Assembly: GCA_964478165.1 (NCBI GenBank)
Contig: CAYZGU010000007.1
Location: forward strand, 1 to 64,000
Direction: 5' to 3'
Length of the DNA: 64,000 nucleotides
From: CAYZGU01 sp964478165
GTDB lineage: Bacteria; Poribacteria; WGA-4E; JAJDTR01
In this document: positions 45,181 to 54,392 of the stretch, piece by piece
Layout: every line of letters begins with the position of its first letter
Numbering within the stretch: the first letter of the stretch is position 1
Made by a program: the position numbers and the translations under genes
The notes under the pieces: model-generated
Databases searched by the model: none
What the model saw: the letters and a program-made list of their open reading frames with translations, nothing else
What the model was told of the DNA's origin: nothing

Positions 45181-46131
45181 ATGACGGAGCTTGCTTTTAT
45201 CTTTCCAGGCCAAGGATCTCAACAAGTAGGGATGGGCCTGGAACTGGCTCAAGCGTATCCTATAGCACGCGCTACTTTTGATGAGGCAGATGAAGTGCTA
45301 GGCCGGAGTCTGAGTCAACTGTGTTTTGATGGCCCTGAGGAAGCTCTTCGGCAGACCGAAAACACTCAACTGGCCGTCTTGACCTGTAGCGTCGCGGCGC
45401 TGCGCCTGGTGTGCGAATGGGAACTCGCTCCACGCGTTGTAGCGGGACATAGCTTGGGTGAGTACTCGGCGCTTGTGGCTGCCAAGGTACTTGATTTTCC
45501 TGATGCATTGAAACTTGTTCAACATCGATCGCGTTTCATGGCTGAGGCGTCGGGACGCCAAGATTGTGCAATGGCGGCTATTCTCGGACTTGACGAGAAC
45601 ATACTCAAAGGCTTCTGCGAGGATGCTCAGTCGGTCGGAGTCGTGCAAATTGCAAACTACAACTGTCCGGGACAACTAATTGTCTCGGGTGATGCTGCTG
45701 CGGTTGAACAGGTTGTTGAAAGTGCGAAGGGGGAGATTGGTTCGAAACGGTGCCGTCGGCTTCCTGTAAGCGGCGCATTTCATTCTTCATTGATGGAACC
45801 GGCCCGGATTCAGCTCCGATCTGTGATTGGGGAGTTTAATTTTGGAACGCCCGAGACAGAGTTCGTTGCGAATCTAACGGGTGACTTTGTGTCTGCGCCT
45901 GAGGAGATACGCGAATTATTGATTAATCAGGTTGTGGCCGCTGTTCAGTGGGAAAAATCGATTCGCGTCATTAGTGACGCTGGCGTCTCGCATTTTGTGG
46001 AGATTGGGCCTGGGAGTCTCTTGTGCGGGATGATACGCCGCATACTTGGAGATGCCATCTGTGAAAGTGTCGAGGATGTAGGAACTCTCGAGAAAACCAT
46101 AAAATCATTGAATACTAATCTAGTGCCATGA
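45181..46131 (+). CDS. fabD: Malonyl-CoA:ACP transacylase (FabD)
   Basis: Transfers malonyl groups from CoA to ACP. The family opening MTELAFIFPGQGSQQVGMG sets the start at ATG 45181 rather than the upstream TTG. The nucleophile elbow is GHSLGEYSAL, with the QLAVLTCSVAAL helix before it, and the catalytic His lies in VSGAFHSSLMEPA. Length is 316 residues. It overlaps fabG by 4 nt (ATGA). Confidence 0.96.
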   Translation: MTELAFIFPGQGSQQVGMGLELAQAYPIARATFDEADEVLGRSLSQLCFDGPEEALRQTENTQLAVLTCSVAALRLVCEWELAPRVVAGHSLGEYSALVAAKVLDFPDALKLVQHRSRFMAEASGRQDCAMAAILGLDENILKGFCEDAQSVGVVQIANYNCPGQLIVSGDAAAVEQVVESAKGEIGSKRCRRLPVSGAFHSSLMEPARIQLRSVIGEFNFGTPETEFVANLTGDFVSAPEEIRELLINQVVAAVQWEKSIRVISDAGVSHFVEIGPGSLLCGMIRRILGDAICESVEDVGTLEKTIKSLNTNLVP

Positions 46132-46868
46132 GACTCAGAAAACAAATTGCGATTGTTACGGGGGCTTCACGTGGGATTGGTGCTGCAATTGCCCGGAAAT
46201 TTTGCGAGGAAGGGGCAAGTGTAATGCTCTGTTCGCGGTCAGCAGACGGGGTGGCTGAGATTGCTGGAACGTTGGTAGCCGAAGGATATACCGCATCATC
46301 GATGCAGGCTGATGTGTCCAGAAAAGACGATGTGGAAGCTCTAGTGAATTTGACACTTAAGGAATTCTCGAGAATAGATATCTTAGTAAATAATGCTGGA
46401 ATTACACGAGATGCGCTGCTGATGAGGATGAAGGATGAGGACTGGGAAGCAGTCTTGCAGTCCAATCTTACAGGTACAATGTACTGTACGCGTGCGGTGC
46501 TACGTACGATGATTCGTCAGAAAAGCGGAAGAATTATCAACCAGTCCTCTGTTGTTGGAGTATCGGGAAATGCCGGACAGGCCAATTATGCCGCTTCCAA
46601 GGCCGGCATAATCGGATTCACAAAATCAGTGGCCCAAGAGGTTGGGCGTCGTGGCATTACTGTTAATGCAATCGTTCCCGGGTTTGTTACAACAGATATG
46701 ACCGCAGATTTATCGTCATCGGATAGGGAACGAATGCTCGGATTAATCCCACTGGGCTCATTCGGAATTCCTGAAGATGTGGCAGAATTGACCATGTTTT
46801 TGGCTTCTGGTGCAGCTCGATATATTACAGGTCAAGCCATTCATGTTGATGGCGGAATGGCGATGTAG
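46128..46868 (+). CDS. fabG: 3-oxoacyl-ACP reductase (FabG)
   Basis: NADPH-dependent short-chain reductase of fatty acid elongation (246 residues). Cofactor motif TGASRGIG, NNAG at ILVNNAGITRD, catalytic Ser in NQSSVVG, and Tyr/Lys in NYAASKAG. The C-terminus YITGQAIHVDGGMAM is the FabG signature. Translationally coupled to fabD. Confidence 0.96.
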   Translation: MRLRKQIAIVTGASRGIGAAIARKFCEEGASVMLCSRSADGVAEIAGTLVAEGYTASSMQADVSRKDDVEALVNLTLKEFSRIDILVNNAGITRDALLMRMKDEDWEAVLQSNLTGTMYCTRAVLRTMIRQKSGRIINQSSVVGVSGNAGQANYAASKAGIIGFTKSVAQEVGRRGITVNAIVPGFVTTDMTADLSSSDRERMLGLIPLGSFGIPEDVAELTMFLASGAARYITGQAIHVDGGMAM

Positions 46869-46954
46869 ATCCACAGTAGATGTTTGACTATTGAAGGACG
46901 AAAAATCGAGTTTTATCTACTCTTAATAAACTACGAGGAGGTTAGATTAAGGCA

Positions 46955-47188
46955 ATGGCAGCAGACAAAGATAAAGTACTGGGCATTATCGCGAGTCAGT
47001 TACAGATTGATGCCGACCAGGTGACGCCCGATGCGTCGTTCATGGATGACTTGGGCGCTGATTCTCTGGATACGGTGGAACTGATTATGGCGCTTGAAGA
47101 GGAATTCGACATTGAGATCCCTGACAGCGATGCTGAAAAAATAAGAACAGTCCAAGATGCTATAGATTATATGAACGCGCACGCTTAA
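46955..47188 (+). CDS. acpP: Acyl carrier protein
   Basis: A 77-residue ACP. The phosphopantetheine site is the Ser of LGADSLDTVEL. The acidic helix II MALEEEFDIEIPDSDAEKI is typical. GAGGAGG lies about 14 nt upstream of ATG 46955. Between fabG and fabF as usual. Confidence 0.98.
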   Translation: MAADKDKVLGIIASQLQIDADQVTPDASFMDDLGADSLDTVELIMALEEEFDIEIPDSDAEKIRTVQDAIDYMNAHA

Positions 47189-47274
47189 AAAAGCAGTGAA
47201 TTCGTTCTTGGTGCACAGCCGTTTGAAGATGGAATGCTGAATTACCACTTGTTGATACGGGAAAGGTGTAGTCT

Positions 47275-48510
47275 GTGGAGCGAGCAGTTATTACCGGACT
47301 AGGTGTTATAAGTCCTATTGGTAACTCAAAAGACGAATTTTGGGCATCGCTTGTAGCGGGTAAGAATGGAATAGAGCGAGTAACCTATTTTAATCTAGAT
47401 GACTTCCGTACGCAGATTGGGGGAGAGGTCAAAGGCTTTGATCCGAAAGCATTTCTTCCACCCAAGGCTGCAGCGCGGTTCCCTTCAGTAATCCAGTACG
47501 CACTTGCTGCGGCGATTATGGCGGAACGAGATGCCCGAATTGATTTGTCTGAGACGGATCCTTACCGCGCTGGCGTTGGCGTGGGGTCAGGTATTGGCGG
47601 TATCAGTGTTCTTGAGGAAAATGCGCGCGTCCTAATGGAAAAAGGTCCCAAACGAGTGAGCCCTTTCTTTGTGCCTTATGAAATCATAAATATGGCTGCG
47701 GGGCAAATTTCCATTCACCTAAAACTAAAGGGTCCCAACTTTGCATCGGTGACGGCTTGTGCAACTTCGAATAATTCCATTGGAGAAGCGTTCCGGTTGA
47801 TTCAACGCGGAGTTGTGGATGTCATGTTCTCCGGGGGAACTGAAGCGGCTATCACACCTCTGAGCTATGCAGGTTTTTGTAAGATGCGCGCGATGTCAAC
47901 GCGCAACGACGATCCGAAACATGCAAGTCGTCCGTTTGATAAGGAACGTGACGGTTTTGTTATGGGCGAGGGTGCAGGAGTTTTAGTTCTGGAGTCTCTG
48001 ACCCATGCTCTGAATCGAAATGCACATATTTATGCTGAAATTGTTGGCTATGGCATGAGCTCTGATGCGCACGATATGGTGCATCCGGCTGAAGACGGGG
48101 AGGGAGCTGCGAAGGCAATGGAGTTTGCTTTGCAGGACGCCGAAATCTCTCTAGAAGAGGTTGATTACATCAATGCGCACGGTACGTCGACGCCGGCGGG
48201 TGATGTTGCTGAAACAACTGCCATCAAAAGCTTGTTTGGTTCCCATGCGCAACGAATTGCCGTGAGTTCGACTAAGTCGATGACCGGACATCTGCTTGGT
48301 GCTGCTGGTGCTGTTGAGCTAATTGCTAGTGTGTGTGCACTCGAAAACAATTACATTCCGCCTACGATAAACCAACAATGTCCTGACCCTTTGTGCGACT
48401 TAGATTATGTTCCTAATGAAGGGCGGCCTGCCGATCTTCAAGTTGCGCTATCAAATGCTTTTGGCTTTGGTGGGCATAACACCTCAATTGCCATCCGAAA
48501 ATTCCGGTGA
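47275..48510 (+). CDS. fabF: 3-oxoacyl-ACP synthase II (FabF)
   Basis: Condensing enzyme of chain elongation (411 residues, GTG start). The Cys-His-His triad is present: Cys in VTACATSNNSIG, His in INAHGTSTPAGD and His in SMTGHLLGAAGAVE. The C-terminus LSNAFGFGGHNTSIAIRKF fits. An rnc gene, often next in such clusters, is not found; folK follows instead. Confidence 0.97.
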   Translation: MERAVITGLGVISPIGNSKDEFWASLVAGKNGIERVTYFNLDDFRTQIGGEVKGFDPKAFLPPKAAARFPSVIQYALAAAIMAERDARIDLSETDPYRAGVGVGSGIGGISVLEENARVLMEKGPKRVSPFFVPYEIINMAAGQISIHLKLKGPNFASVTACATSNNSIGEAFRLIQRGVVDVMFSGGTEAAITPLSYAGFCKMRAMSTRNDDPKHASRPFDKERDGFVMGEGAGVLVLESLTHALNRNAHIYAEIVGYGMSSDAHDMVHPAEDGEGAAKAMEFALQDAEISLEEVDYINAHGTSTPAGDVAETTAIKSLFGSHAQRIAVSSTKSMTGHLLGAAGAVELIASVCALENNYIPPTINQQCPDPLCDLDYVPNEGRPADLQVALSNAFGFGGHNTSIAIRKFR

Positions 48511-48657
48511 ACTTGATACTAAACTTTTAATCTACAAAAAACCTCATCTGCGGACTGCCTTTTCTCCAATCATTATTTGCGGTTCCTTCCGCATTTTCCC
48601 ATTGTTCTATCAACTCAATCTTTTCTGAGGGTACGCTTTACGCTTCCAATTCATGTG

Positions 48658-49185
48658 ATGCCATACGCATACATCGGTTTCGGATCGAATATCGGCGATC
48701 GTCGTGCGCATATTGGTCAAGCCATCTGCTGCCTGTCAGAGGCAGAAAGCACGTCGTTGCTTCAGGTTTCGTCTATTTACGAGACTCAGCCAATCGGGTA
48801 TGATGAACAAGATTGGTTCCTAAATGGTGTCATCGAAGTTGAAACCAACCTGTCACCAGAACAGTTATTAGGTTTCTTAAAAAGAGTGGAAGTACAAGTT
48901 GGGCGACGCGCACGGATACGTTGGGGCCCACGCGAGATCGATCTGGATCTTCTCATCTATAATCAGCTTTGTATCAACACTTCAACACTGATGGTTCCTC
49001 ACCGCGACATGCACAAACGCCGATTTGTGCTCGTTCCTTTCGAGGAAATTGCGCCAAATACCTTGCACCCCGTTTTTCGAGAAACAATCCAAACTTTGCT
49101 CCGTCAGCTGGTCGATGACAAGTTGGTTCGAAAAATTGCCCCGTCTCCACTACGTGAAACAAAGGAACGAACCAATGGCATATAA
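48658..49185 (+). CDS. folK: 6-hydroxymethyl-7,8-dihydropterin pyrophosphokinase (FolK)
   Basis: Folate pathway enzyme. The product MPYAYIGFGSNIGDR (ATG 48658; GTG 48655 also possible) has the HPPK pattern: LSSIYETxPxGYxxQxxFLN-like VSSIYETQPIGYDEQDWFLNGVIEVET, then RARIRWGPREIDLDLLIY and the catalytic-loop end LMVPHRDMHKRRFVLVPFEEIAP. Product 175 residues. It overlaps the helicase start by 11 nt. Confidence 0.95.
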   Translation: MPYAYIGFGSNIGDRRAHIGQAICCLSEAESTSLLQVSSIYETQPIGYDEQDWFLNGVIEVETNLSPEQLLGFLKRVEVQVGRRARIRWGPREIDLDLLIYNQLCINTSTLMVPHRDMHKRRFVLVPFEEIAPNTLHPVFRETIQTLLRQLVDDKLVRKIAPSPLRETKERTNGI

Positions 49186-50851
49186 TCCTCAGAATCCGCT
49201 GATTGTTCAGAGTGATCGTAGTATTCTCGTAGAAGTTGACAGCCCATATTACGCATCTGCGCGTGATGAACTGGCGCGATTTGCAGAATTGGAGAAGAGC
49301 CCTGAGTATGTCCACACTTATCGCATCACTACTCTGTCGTTGTGGAATGCAGCTGCTTCGGGAATGCGACCGGAGGACATCGTCGCTTCACTGAAACGAT
49401 ACACAAAGTACGATCTGCCGCAGAATATCATCACGGAGATTGGGGATTATGTATCCCGTTATGGTCGGATTAAATTGATAGATCAGGGTTCAGGATTGGT
49501 GTTAACTGCGGATGAACCAGCACTCATTACTGAGATTAAGCATAGTGCGTCTGTAAAAAGCCTCTTGGGTGACCAACTCGATCCCCATTCCATCTGTGTT
49601 CCAAGTCACCTCCGCGGGCATCTCAAACAGGCCTTAATCAAAATTGGTTTTCCTGTAGAAGATCTTGCGGGTTACGTCAGCGGAAAAGAACTTGAGATAA
49701 TGCCGCGTTCAGTCGCTCAATCTGGAATTCCATTTAATCTCCGTGACTATCAGGACGAGGCCGTGAATGTTTTCTACGCAGGAGGCGATACGCGAGGTGG
49801 CAGCGGTGTGATTGTATTACCGTGTGGCGCGGGTAAAACCATTGTTGGGCTCGGAAGCATGTTCAGAACCAAGTGTTATACACTAATTCTTTCAACCACC
49901 ACAATCGCGGTACGCCAATGGATTGACGAGCTGCTCGACAAAACGACCATTTCCCCCGACGATGTTGGTGAGTATACTGGAGATCGGAAGGAAATTCGCC
50001 CCATCACCGTGACGAACTATCAGATTCTCACCTATCGCAAAAGCAAGGCTCAGAATTTTGTGCATCTTGGCCTGTTCTCAGAGATGGATTGGGGTCTAAT
50101 TATCTATGATGAAGTCCACCTTTTGCCGGCACCCGTTTTCCGAATGACGGCCGAGATTCAGGCACGGCGGCGGCTTGGTCTGACCGCGACGCTTGTCCGC
50201 GAAGATGGTCGAGAAGCAGATGTTTTTAGCTTGATTGGACCGAAGAAATACGATGTTCCCTGGAGAGAATTGGAGGCAAAGGGCTGGATTGCTACGGCTG
50301 AGTGTACTGAGATTCGCGTTTCTCTGCCAGAGCACTTGCGTATGGAGTATGCGGTTGCCAATGCCAGGCAGAAATTTCGTGTTGCTTCTGAGAATCCGAG
50401 TAAGTTTCAGATTGTACACGAACTCATCGAACAGCATAGAAGTGAACAGGTTCTGGTTATTGGACAATACATCGGACAACTAAAAAAAATCTCCGCCGAG
50501 TTGAATGCACCGTTAATTGTAGGAAAAACAACCAATCGGGAACGTGCTACGCTCTATGAGCAATTTCGCGAAGGGCATATCAAGCTTCTGGTTGTTTCTA
50601 AGGTTGCAAATTTCGCTATCGATCTTCCTGATGCCAGCGTAGCAATACAGATTTCTGGTACGTTCGGCTCACGTCAGGAGGAAGCTCAGCGTCTTGGGCG
50701 CATTCTCCGGCCTAAACGGGACGGATTAATCGCACGCTTCTACTCAATCGTTACACGTGAATCGCGCGATGAGGAGTTCGCCATCAATCGGCAACTGTTT
50801 TTGACAGAGCAAGGTTATCGCTATACGATTCGTTATGCCGACGAGCTTTGA
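49175..50851 (+). CDS. XPB/Rad25-like DNA repair helicase
   Basis: Superfamily 2 ATP-dependent helicase of 558 residues. The N-terminal region (1-180) resembles the XPB helicase-associated domain (EYVHTYRITTLSLWNAAASGMRPEDIVASLKRYTKYDLP). The motor has NLRDYQDEAV, Walker A LPCGAGKTIVGL, motif II YDEVHLLP (DEVH), LGLTATLVREDGRE with an ERCC3-type RED, and motif VI RLGRILRPKR. The C-terminal ISGTFGSRQEEAQRLGR is typical. ATG 49175, with AAAGGA upstream, lies inside the end of folK. XPB-type helicases occur in Mycobacterium and other bacteria and may act in nucleotide excision repair. Confidence 0.93.
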   Translation: MAYNPQNPLIVQSDRSILVEVDSPYYASARDELARFAELEKSPEYVHTYRITTLSLWNAAASGMRPEDIVASLKRYTKYDLPQNIITEIGDYVSRYGRIKLIDQGSGLVLTADEPALITEIKHSASVKSLLGDQLDPHSICVPSHLRGHLKQALIKIGFPVEDLAGYVSGKELEIMPRSVAQSGIPFNLRDYQDEAVNVFYAGGDTRGGSGVIVLPCGAGKTIVGLGSMFRTKCYTLILSTTTIAVRQWIDELLDKTTISPDDVGEYTGDRKEIRPITVTNYQILTYRKSKAQNFVHLGLFSEMDWGLIIYDEVHLLPAPVFRMTAEIQARRRLGLTATLVREDGREADVFSLIGPKKYDVPWRELEAKGWIATAECTEIRVSLPEHLRMEYAVANARQKFRVASENPSKFQIVHELIEQHRSEQVLVIGQYIGQLKKISAELNAPLIVGKTTNRERATLYEQFREGHIKLLVVSKVANFAIDLPDASVAIQISGTFGSRQEEAQRLGRILRPKRDGLIARFYSIVTRESRDEEFAINRQLFLTEQGYRYTIRYADEL

Positions 50852-51173
50852 GAATGTCTAGAAAGATGTGCTACAATCCAGTTTCTGATTCTAGGCTAGT
50901 TATCGATTTTTCCCTTGATGCGGAAGTGTTGATGGAACTGCTAATTTCCCAAACTCATCCGGTCTAGTGAGGCTTTGTGATTGATGTTAATTTAGTATTT
51001 CTGGTATACTGACTTTGTTTCTTGTGCGTGTGTTTTGTGTAGTTTCGAAGCTTTGGATTAGGCACATGATGTTTAGGAGCGACATAGAGGCGCGGGGTTT
51101 CGCTTTTCAACACGGTCTTGCCTATCCATGTGCTTTGTTAGAATAACTAACTGTGGAGAAATGTGAGGGCTGA
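50852..51173. other. 322-bp spacer with promoter
   Basis: Noncoding between the helicase and a PhyH gene. It holds a sigma70-like promoter at 50981-51010. Confidence 0.5.
50981..51010 (+). promoter_or_regulatory. Sigma70-like promoter for the 51174 PhyH gene
   Basis: TTGATG at 50981-50986 and TATACT at 51005-51010 are separated by 18 nt. The predicted start near 51017 leaves a leader of about 157 nt. Confidence 0.45.
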
Positions 51174-52142
51174 ATGAGCCTGACAAAGACGGAAGTTAAT
51201 CAGTTTGAAGATGAAGGTTATGTTGTAAGGCCCGGAGTTTATTCGCAGAAGGACATGCGGCCGATGAAGGATGCCCTCACCGCGATTGTCCACAAAGAGG
51301 CTCTGGCCTTGAAAGATGCAGGAACATTAGATGAGATTTACGAAAATCAACCGTTTCAAACTCGCCTAGCTCGTATTCGGTATGCCAATCCTGAAGCCTG
51401 TCAAATTATCTACCGGTGCATCATGGGTAAAGGTGGCGGCGGCTACAGCGGGAGAGCAATGTTACCATTTCTCCGACATCGACCTCTGATCTCTTGCGTT
51501 GAAAGCCTTATAGGGCCTGACATTATCGGTTCTTCAATCTATCGTATCCGCCCGAAGTTGCCGCAGTGGTCCCACGGAGAAGTTCCGTGGCATCAGGACT
51601 CTGGCTATCTCCTTCCGCACTGCGACAGATATCTGATAGTAACCTGTTGGATTCCTCTGGTCGATGCAAACCTCGGAAACGGTTGTCTCTACGTGTTGCC
51701 CGGACTTCACAAAGTGGGAGTTATGCGCCATTATACTGGCGGACACTCGGGGTATCTAGAGGTGCCGAGAGAAGTAATGCCGTCGTCTGAACCAATTCCC
51801 ATTGAGATGGAGGCCGGAAGCGTCCTCTTTATGACGAACCTTACGCCGCACGCATCCTTCGAGAACACTACCGCTGAGGTTCGCTGGAGTCTAGATCTCC
51901 GGTATCAGGGGATGGATGCGCCGAACAATGTCAATGAAGAACCCGAGTCGTATACGCCCGAACGTGAACCAGTGACCATGGCCTGCGCGCCTACCGAAGC
52001 GGATTTCGTGATTCGAGATACAAAGGCCCCGGAACGGGAGGTGAAAACAGCGAAGAGGTTTAACGAGATTAGGGAGAAATATGAGCAGACTCGCCCTTAC
52101 AAACCCGGTCGTGGTTGGACACCGTTTTCGGAACGAAAGTGA
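51174..52142 (+). CDS. Phytanoyl-CoA dioxygenase (PhyH) family protein
   Basis: A 322-residue Fe(II)/2-oxoglutarate oxygenase. The facial triad is HxD in PWHQDSGYLLP and His in LTPHASFENTT, with Arg in VRWSLDLRYQ. The N-terminus EVNQFEDEGYVVRPGVYS and the loop LGNGCLYVLPGLHKVG are typical. It carries a C-terminal extension (about 255-322) rich in Glu/Pro/Arg, absent from the shorter paralogues here. It opens the accessory region. The substrate is unknown. Confidence 0.92.
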   Translation: MSLTKTEVNQFEDEGYVVRPGVYSQKDMRPMKDALTAIVHKEALALKDAGTLDEIYENQPFQTRLARIRYANPEACQIIYRCIMGKGGGGYSGRAMLPFLRHRPLISCVESLIGPDIIGSSIYRIRPKLPQWSHGEVPWHQDSGYLLPHCDRYLIVTCWIPLVDANLGNGCLYVLPGLHKVGVMRHYTGGHSGYLEVPREVMPSSEPIPIEMEAGSVLFMTNLTPHASFENTTAEVRWSLDLRYQGMDAPNNVNEEPESYTPEREPVTMACAPTEADFVIRDTKAPEREVKTAKRFNEIREKYEQTRPYKPGRGWTPFSERK

Positions 52143-53240
52143 TTGCACCGGCCATTTGTATCGTGGACTGCCATTTTGAAGATGGCATTACATAGCATGG
52201 GGAATTCTACTGACAGACAATTATTGAATTAACTGGATCGCTAGTTCGAATCGGTGTTTCTTCCACGGGCATGCACTAGTCCGTACTTTTCATAGACGGG
52301 TTCACAAGGAGTGGAGCGGACCCGCTACTCGTTTGTCCCAGTCAGAGAATGCGAGTACTGTGATACGTTATCACAAACCGAGACTGGTATGCTGAAGGAG
52401 CATAGATTGAGCCGCCTGGGGACTGCCAACGTGATTCGCTGCAATGCGAGATGGGATCTCTGTCTCGAAGGGCTCCGGGAGAGAGTTGATAGCAAATGCT
52501 TCGAAATCCAATCGTGCGGGCTTTCTGATGCGGCCTAGTAATCTGAGACGATAGGGGTGAACCCGGATTGGTGTCGACGAAAGATTCGAATATTTTCGAA
52601 ACAGAGATGGATTACATGATAGATGCCTCAATTGTCGAAGGTGAGGTTGTGTCGTCAGCGACTGGTTCTTCTAGAAGCAAGACGGTGTGTGCATACCTTA
52701 TTATGATGATTTGAGGATGGGCACTTATGTTGGCCGAATGGATTGGGACGAGAGTGTTTACGAGTTTCTCGAGGATGACGAATGTCTGTTATTCCACTCG
52801 TTGTCCGGTGATTTCGGTATTACTGCATCGAAAGAGTTTGGGATTTGGGCGTGTCACCAAATGATGACCTCTGAACAGGTAGTATGGAAATGGTTGGTTG
52901 AGTGGCTATCTGCGGACTAGGGGCTGGATTTGTAATCTGCGCCGCGAGTGCGAAGATTCACCATGACTTAGGATTCGACTTCGAGAGGTGTTCATCCGCC
53001 TGCGATTGACGGAAAATCCTCACTGGCTGTCGCATGGAACAACAATATTATGCATGCGAGCCGTTTAGTTGTAGCGTAAAATCGCTTGTAATTCTGCATG
53101 ATTTATCCGAGAAAGAATCGCTTTCTTCATATCGGGTGTTGAAGGAGTGGCTAGTTCCGTCTGGAAAGATGGCGTGATGGGAATCTGGAGAACGGGCGGT
53201 TTAAGCCGCGTTTGAGAAAACAATAACTGAAGGAGTTTCT
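52143..53240. other. 1.1-kb mostly gene-free region
   Basis: Apart from the small candidate frame ending at 52920, no gene is supported. Near the right end lies CGGTTTAAGCCG (53197-53208), a near-palindrome in the leader of the next gene, sharing TTTAAGCCGCG with 38227-38237. Confidence 0.45.
52717..52920 (+). CDS. Small hypothetical protein (uncertain)
   Basis: A possible 67-residue acidic protein starting at ATG 52717 (MGTYVGRMDWDESVYEF); the frame is open 30 bases further upstream. Composition (Asp/Glu, Trp, few basic residues) looks more protein-like than the neighbouring frames, but there is no properly spaced Shine-Dalgarno sequence and no recognised family. It could be a decayed gene fragment. 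Confidence 0.3.
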   Translation: MGTYVGRMDWDESVYEFLEDDECLLFHSLSGDFGITASKEFGIWACHQMMTSEQVVWKWLVEWLSAD

Positions 53241-54362
53241 ATGAAGTTTCAGGTTGGAGTGATTGGGGCAACTGGTTTTATCGGATCAGCGTATCGCAAT
53301 GAGATACGCGAAGCGAAAGATGACGCAAAAATCGTTGCACTCTGTGCGCGAAACCGGCATCGGTTAGAAGCGGCAGCTGAGGAGGATAACTGTGATTTTG
53401 TCACAGACGATTGGCGTCAAGTTGTTAATCATCCTGAGGTCAATTTCATTATCGTAACAACTCCGGACGCGTTGCACCGTGAAGCGGTCTTGGCCAGTGC
53501 AGAGAGCGGAAAACACCTGTTCTGCGATAAACCAATAGGGTTAAACGCGAATCAGGCATATGAAATGAGGCGGGCTTATCGAGATAAGGGATTAAGTCAC
53601 TTTGTGCCATTTTGGGCTCGATGCGAGCCACTGTTTCTACGGGCTAAGGAAATTGTCGACGGGGGATTACTTGGTGAGATTAAGGCTATAATGTATCGAT
53701 GGCAAAACAACCGGCCTGCTGCCATGCCCTTTACTTGGCGAGACGATGCGACATTGTCAGCCGGAGGAAGCATTGCCGATGTGGGTTCACATGCGTATGA
53801 CGCTGTGCGGTGGATTGTCGGATCCGAAGCAAAGCGCGTGCTAGCTCATGCCGATATCATTACCCCTCCCAAACCAGACCTGGGTAGTGTCTACCTCAAT
53901 GATGCGATCGAATGGGGGGGATCGCATACTGCAGCTGAAAGCGGCGCAAAGCGTAAAGGTACCACCTATGACTATGCAACGATTGCATGGGAATTCGAAA
54001 ACGGAGCGCTCGGTTCGATTACACTCTCTCATGCTCCAATTCTGAGAAAAGGGTTTGCGCCCGAGCTTGAGCTACATGGAACGCAGGCCTCCCTGGCACT
54101 GGACCGAATTGCTAACACGGTTGCAATCATTTCTTCTGGGAATGATGTTCCTGAGGTTGAGAACGTTGATTCCGCTGGCCCCGGAAACCGATTTGCGAAC
54201 TTTGTCTTCCCGTCCATGCGGCGTCACATCTCAGGCCAGTTGTCTGACCATCCAAGCTTAGAAGATGGCTGGCGTGTGCAGATTTTTACAGATGCTGCGG
54301 CACTAGCGGCACAGCGTGGTACCTGGGTTGAGTTAGCAGAACTGGACCCAGAGTCAGCCTAG
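53241..54362 (+). CDS. Gfo/Idh/MocA family oxidoreductase
   Basis: A 373-residue NAD(P)-dependent oxidoreductase. The Rossmann start is VGVIGATGFIGSAY, then FIIVTTPDALHREAVLASAESGKHLFCDKPIGLN, with the catalytic Lys in the DKP form of the EKP motif. The GGSIADVGSHAYDAVRWIVG segment provides the His/Asp of the substrate site. AAGGAG lies eight nucleotides before ATG 53241. Such enzymes act on sugars, inositols or their derivatives. It converges with two further family members. Confidence 0.93.
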   Translation: MKFQVGVIGATGFIGSAYRNEIREAKDDAKIVALCARNRHRLEAAAEEDNCDFVTDDWRQVVNHPEVNFIIVTTPDALHREAVLASAESGKHLFCDKPIGLNANQAYEMRRAYRDKGLSHFVPFWARCEPLFLRAKEIVDGGLLGEIKAIMYRWQNNRPAAMPFTWRDDATLSAGGSIADVGSHAYDAVRWIVGSEAKRVLAHADIITPPKPDLGSVYLNDAIEWGGSHTAAESGAKRKGTTYDYATIAWEFENGALGSITLSHAPILRKGFAPELELHGTQASLALDRIANTVAIISSGNDVPEVENVDSAGPGNRFANFVFPSMRRHISGQLSDHPSLEDGWRVQIFTDAAALAAQRGTWVELAELDPESA

Positions 54363-54392
54363 CACCCAATGAGACTATTTTGTGTTTGTGAG

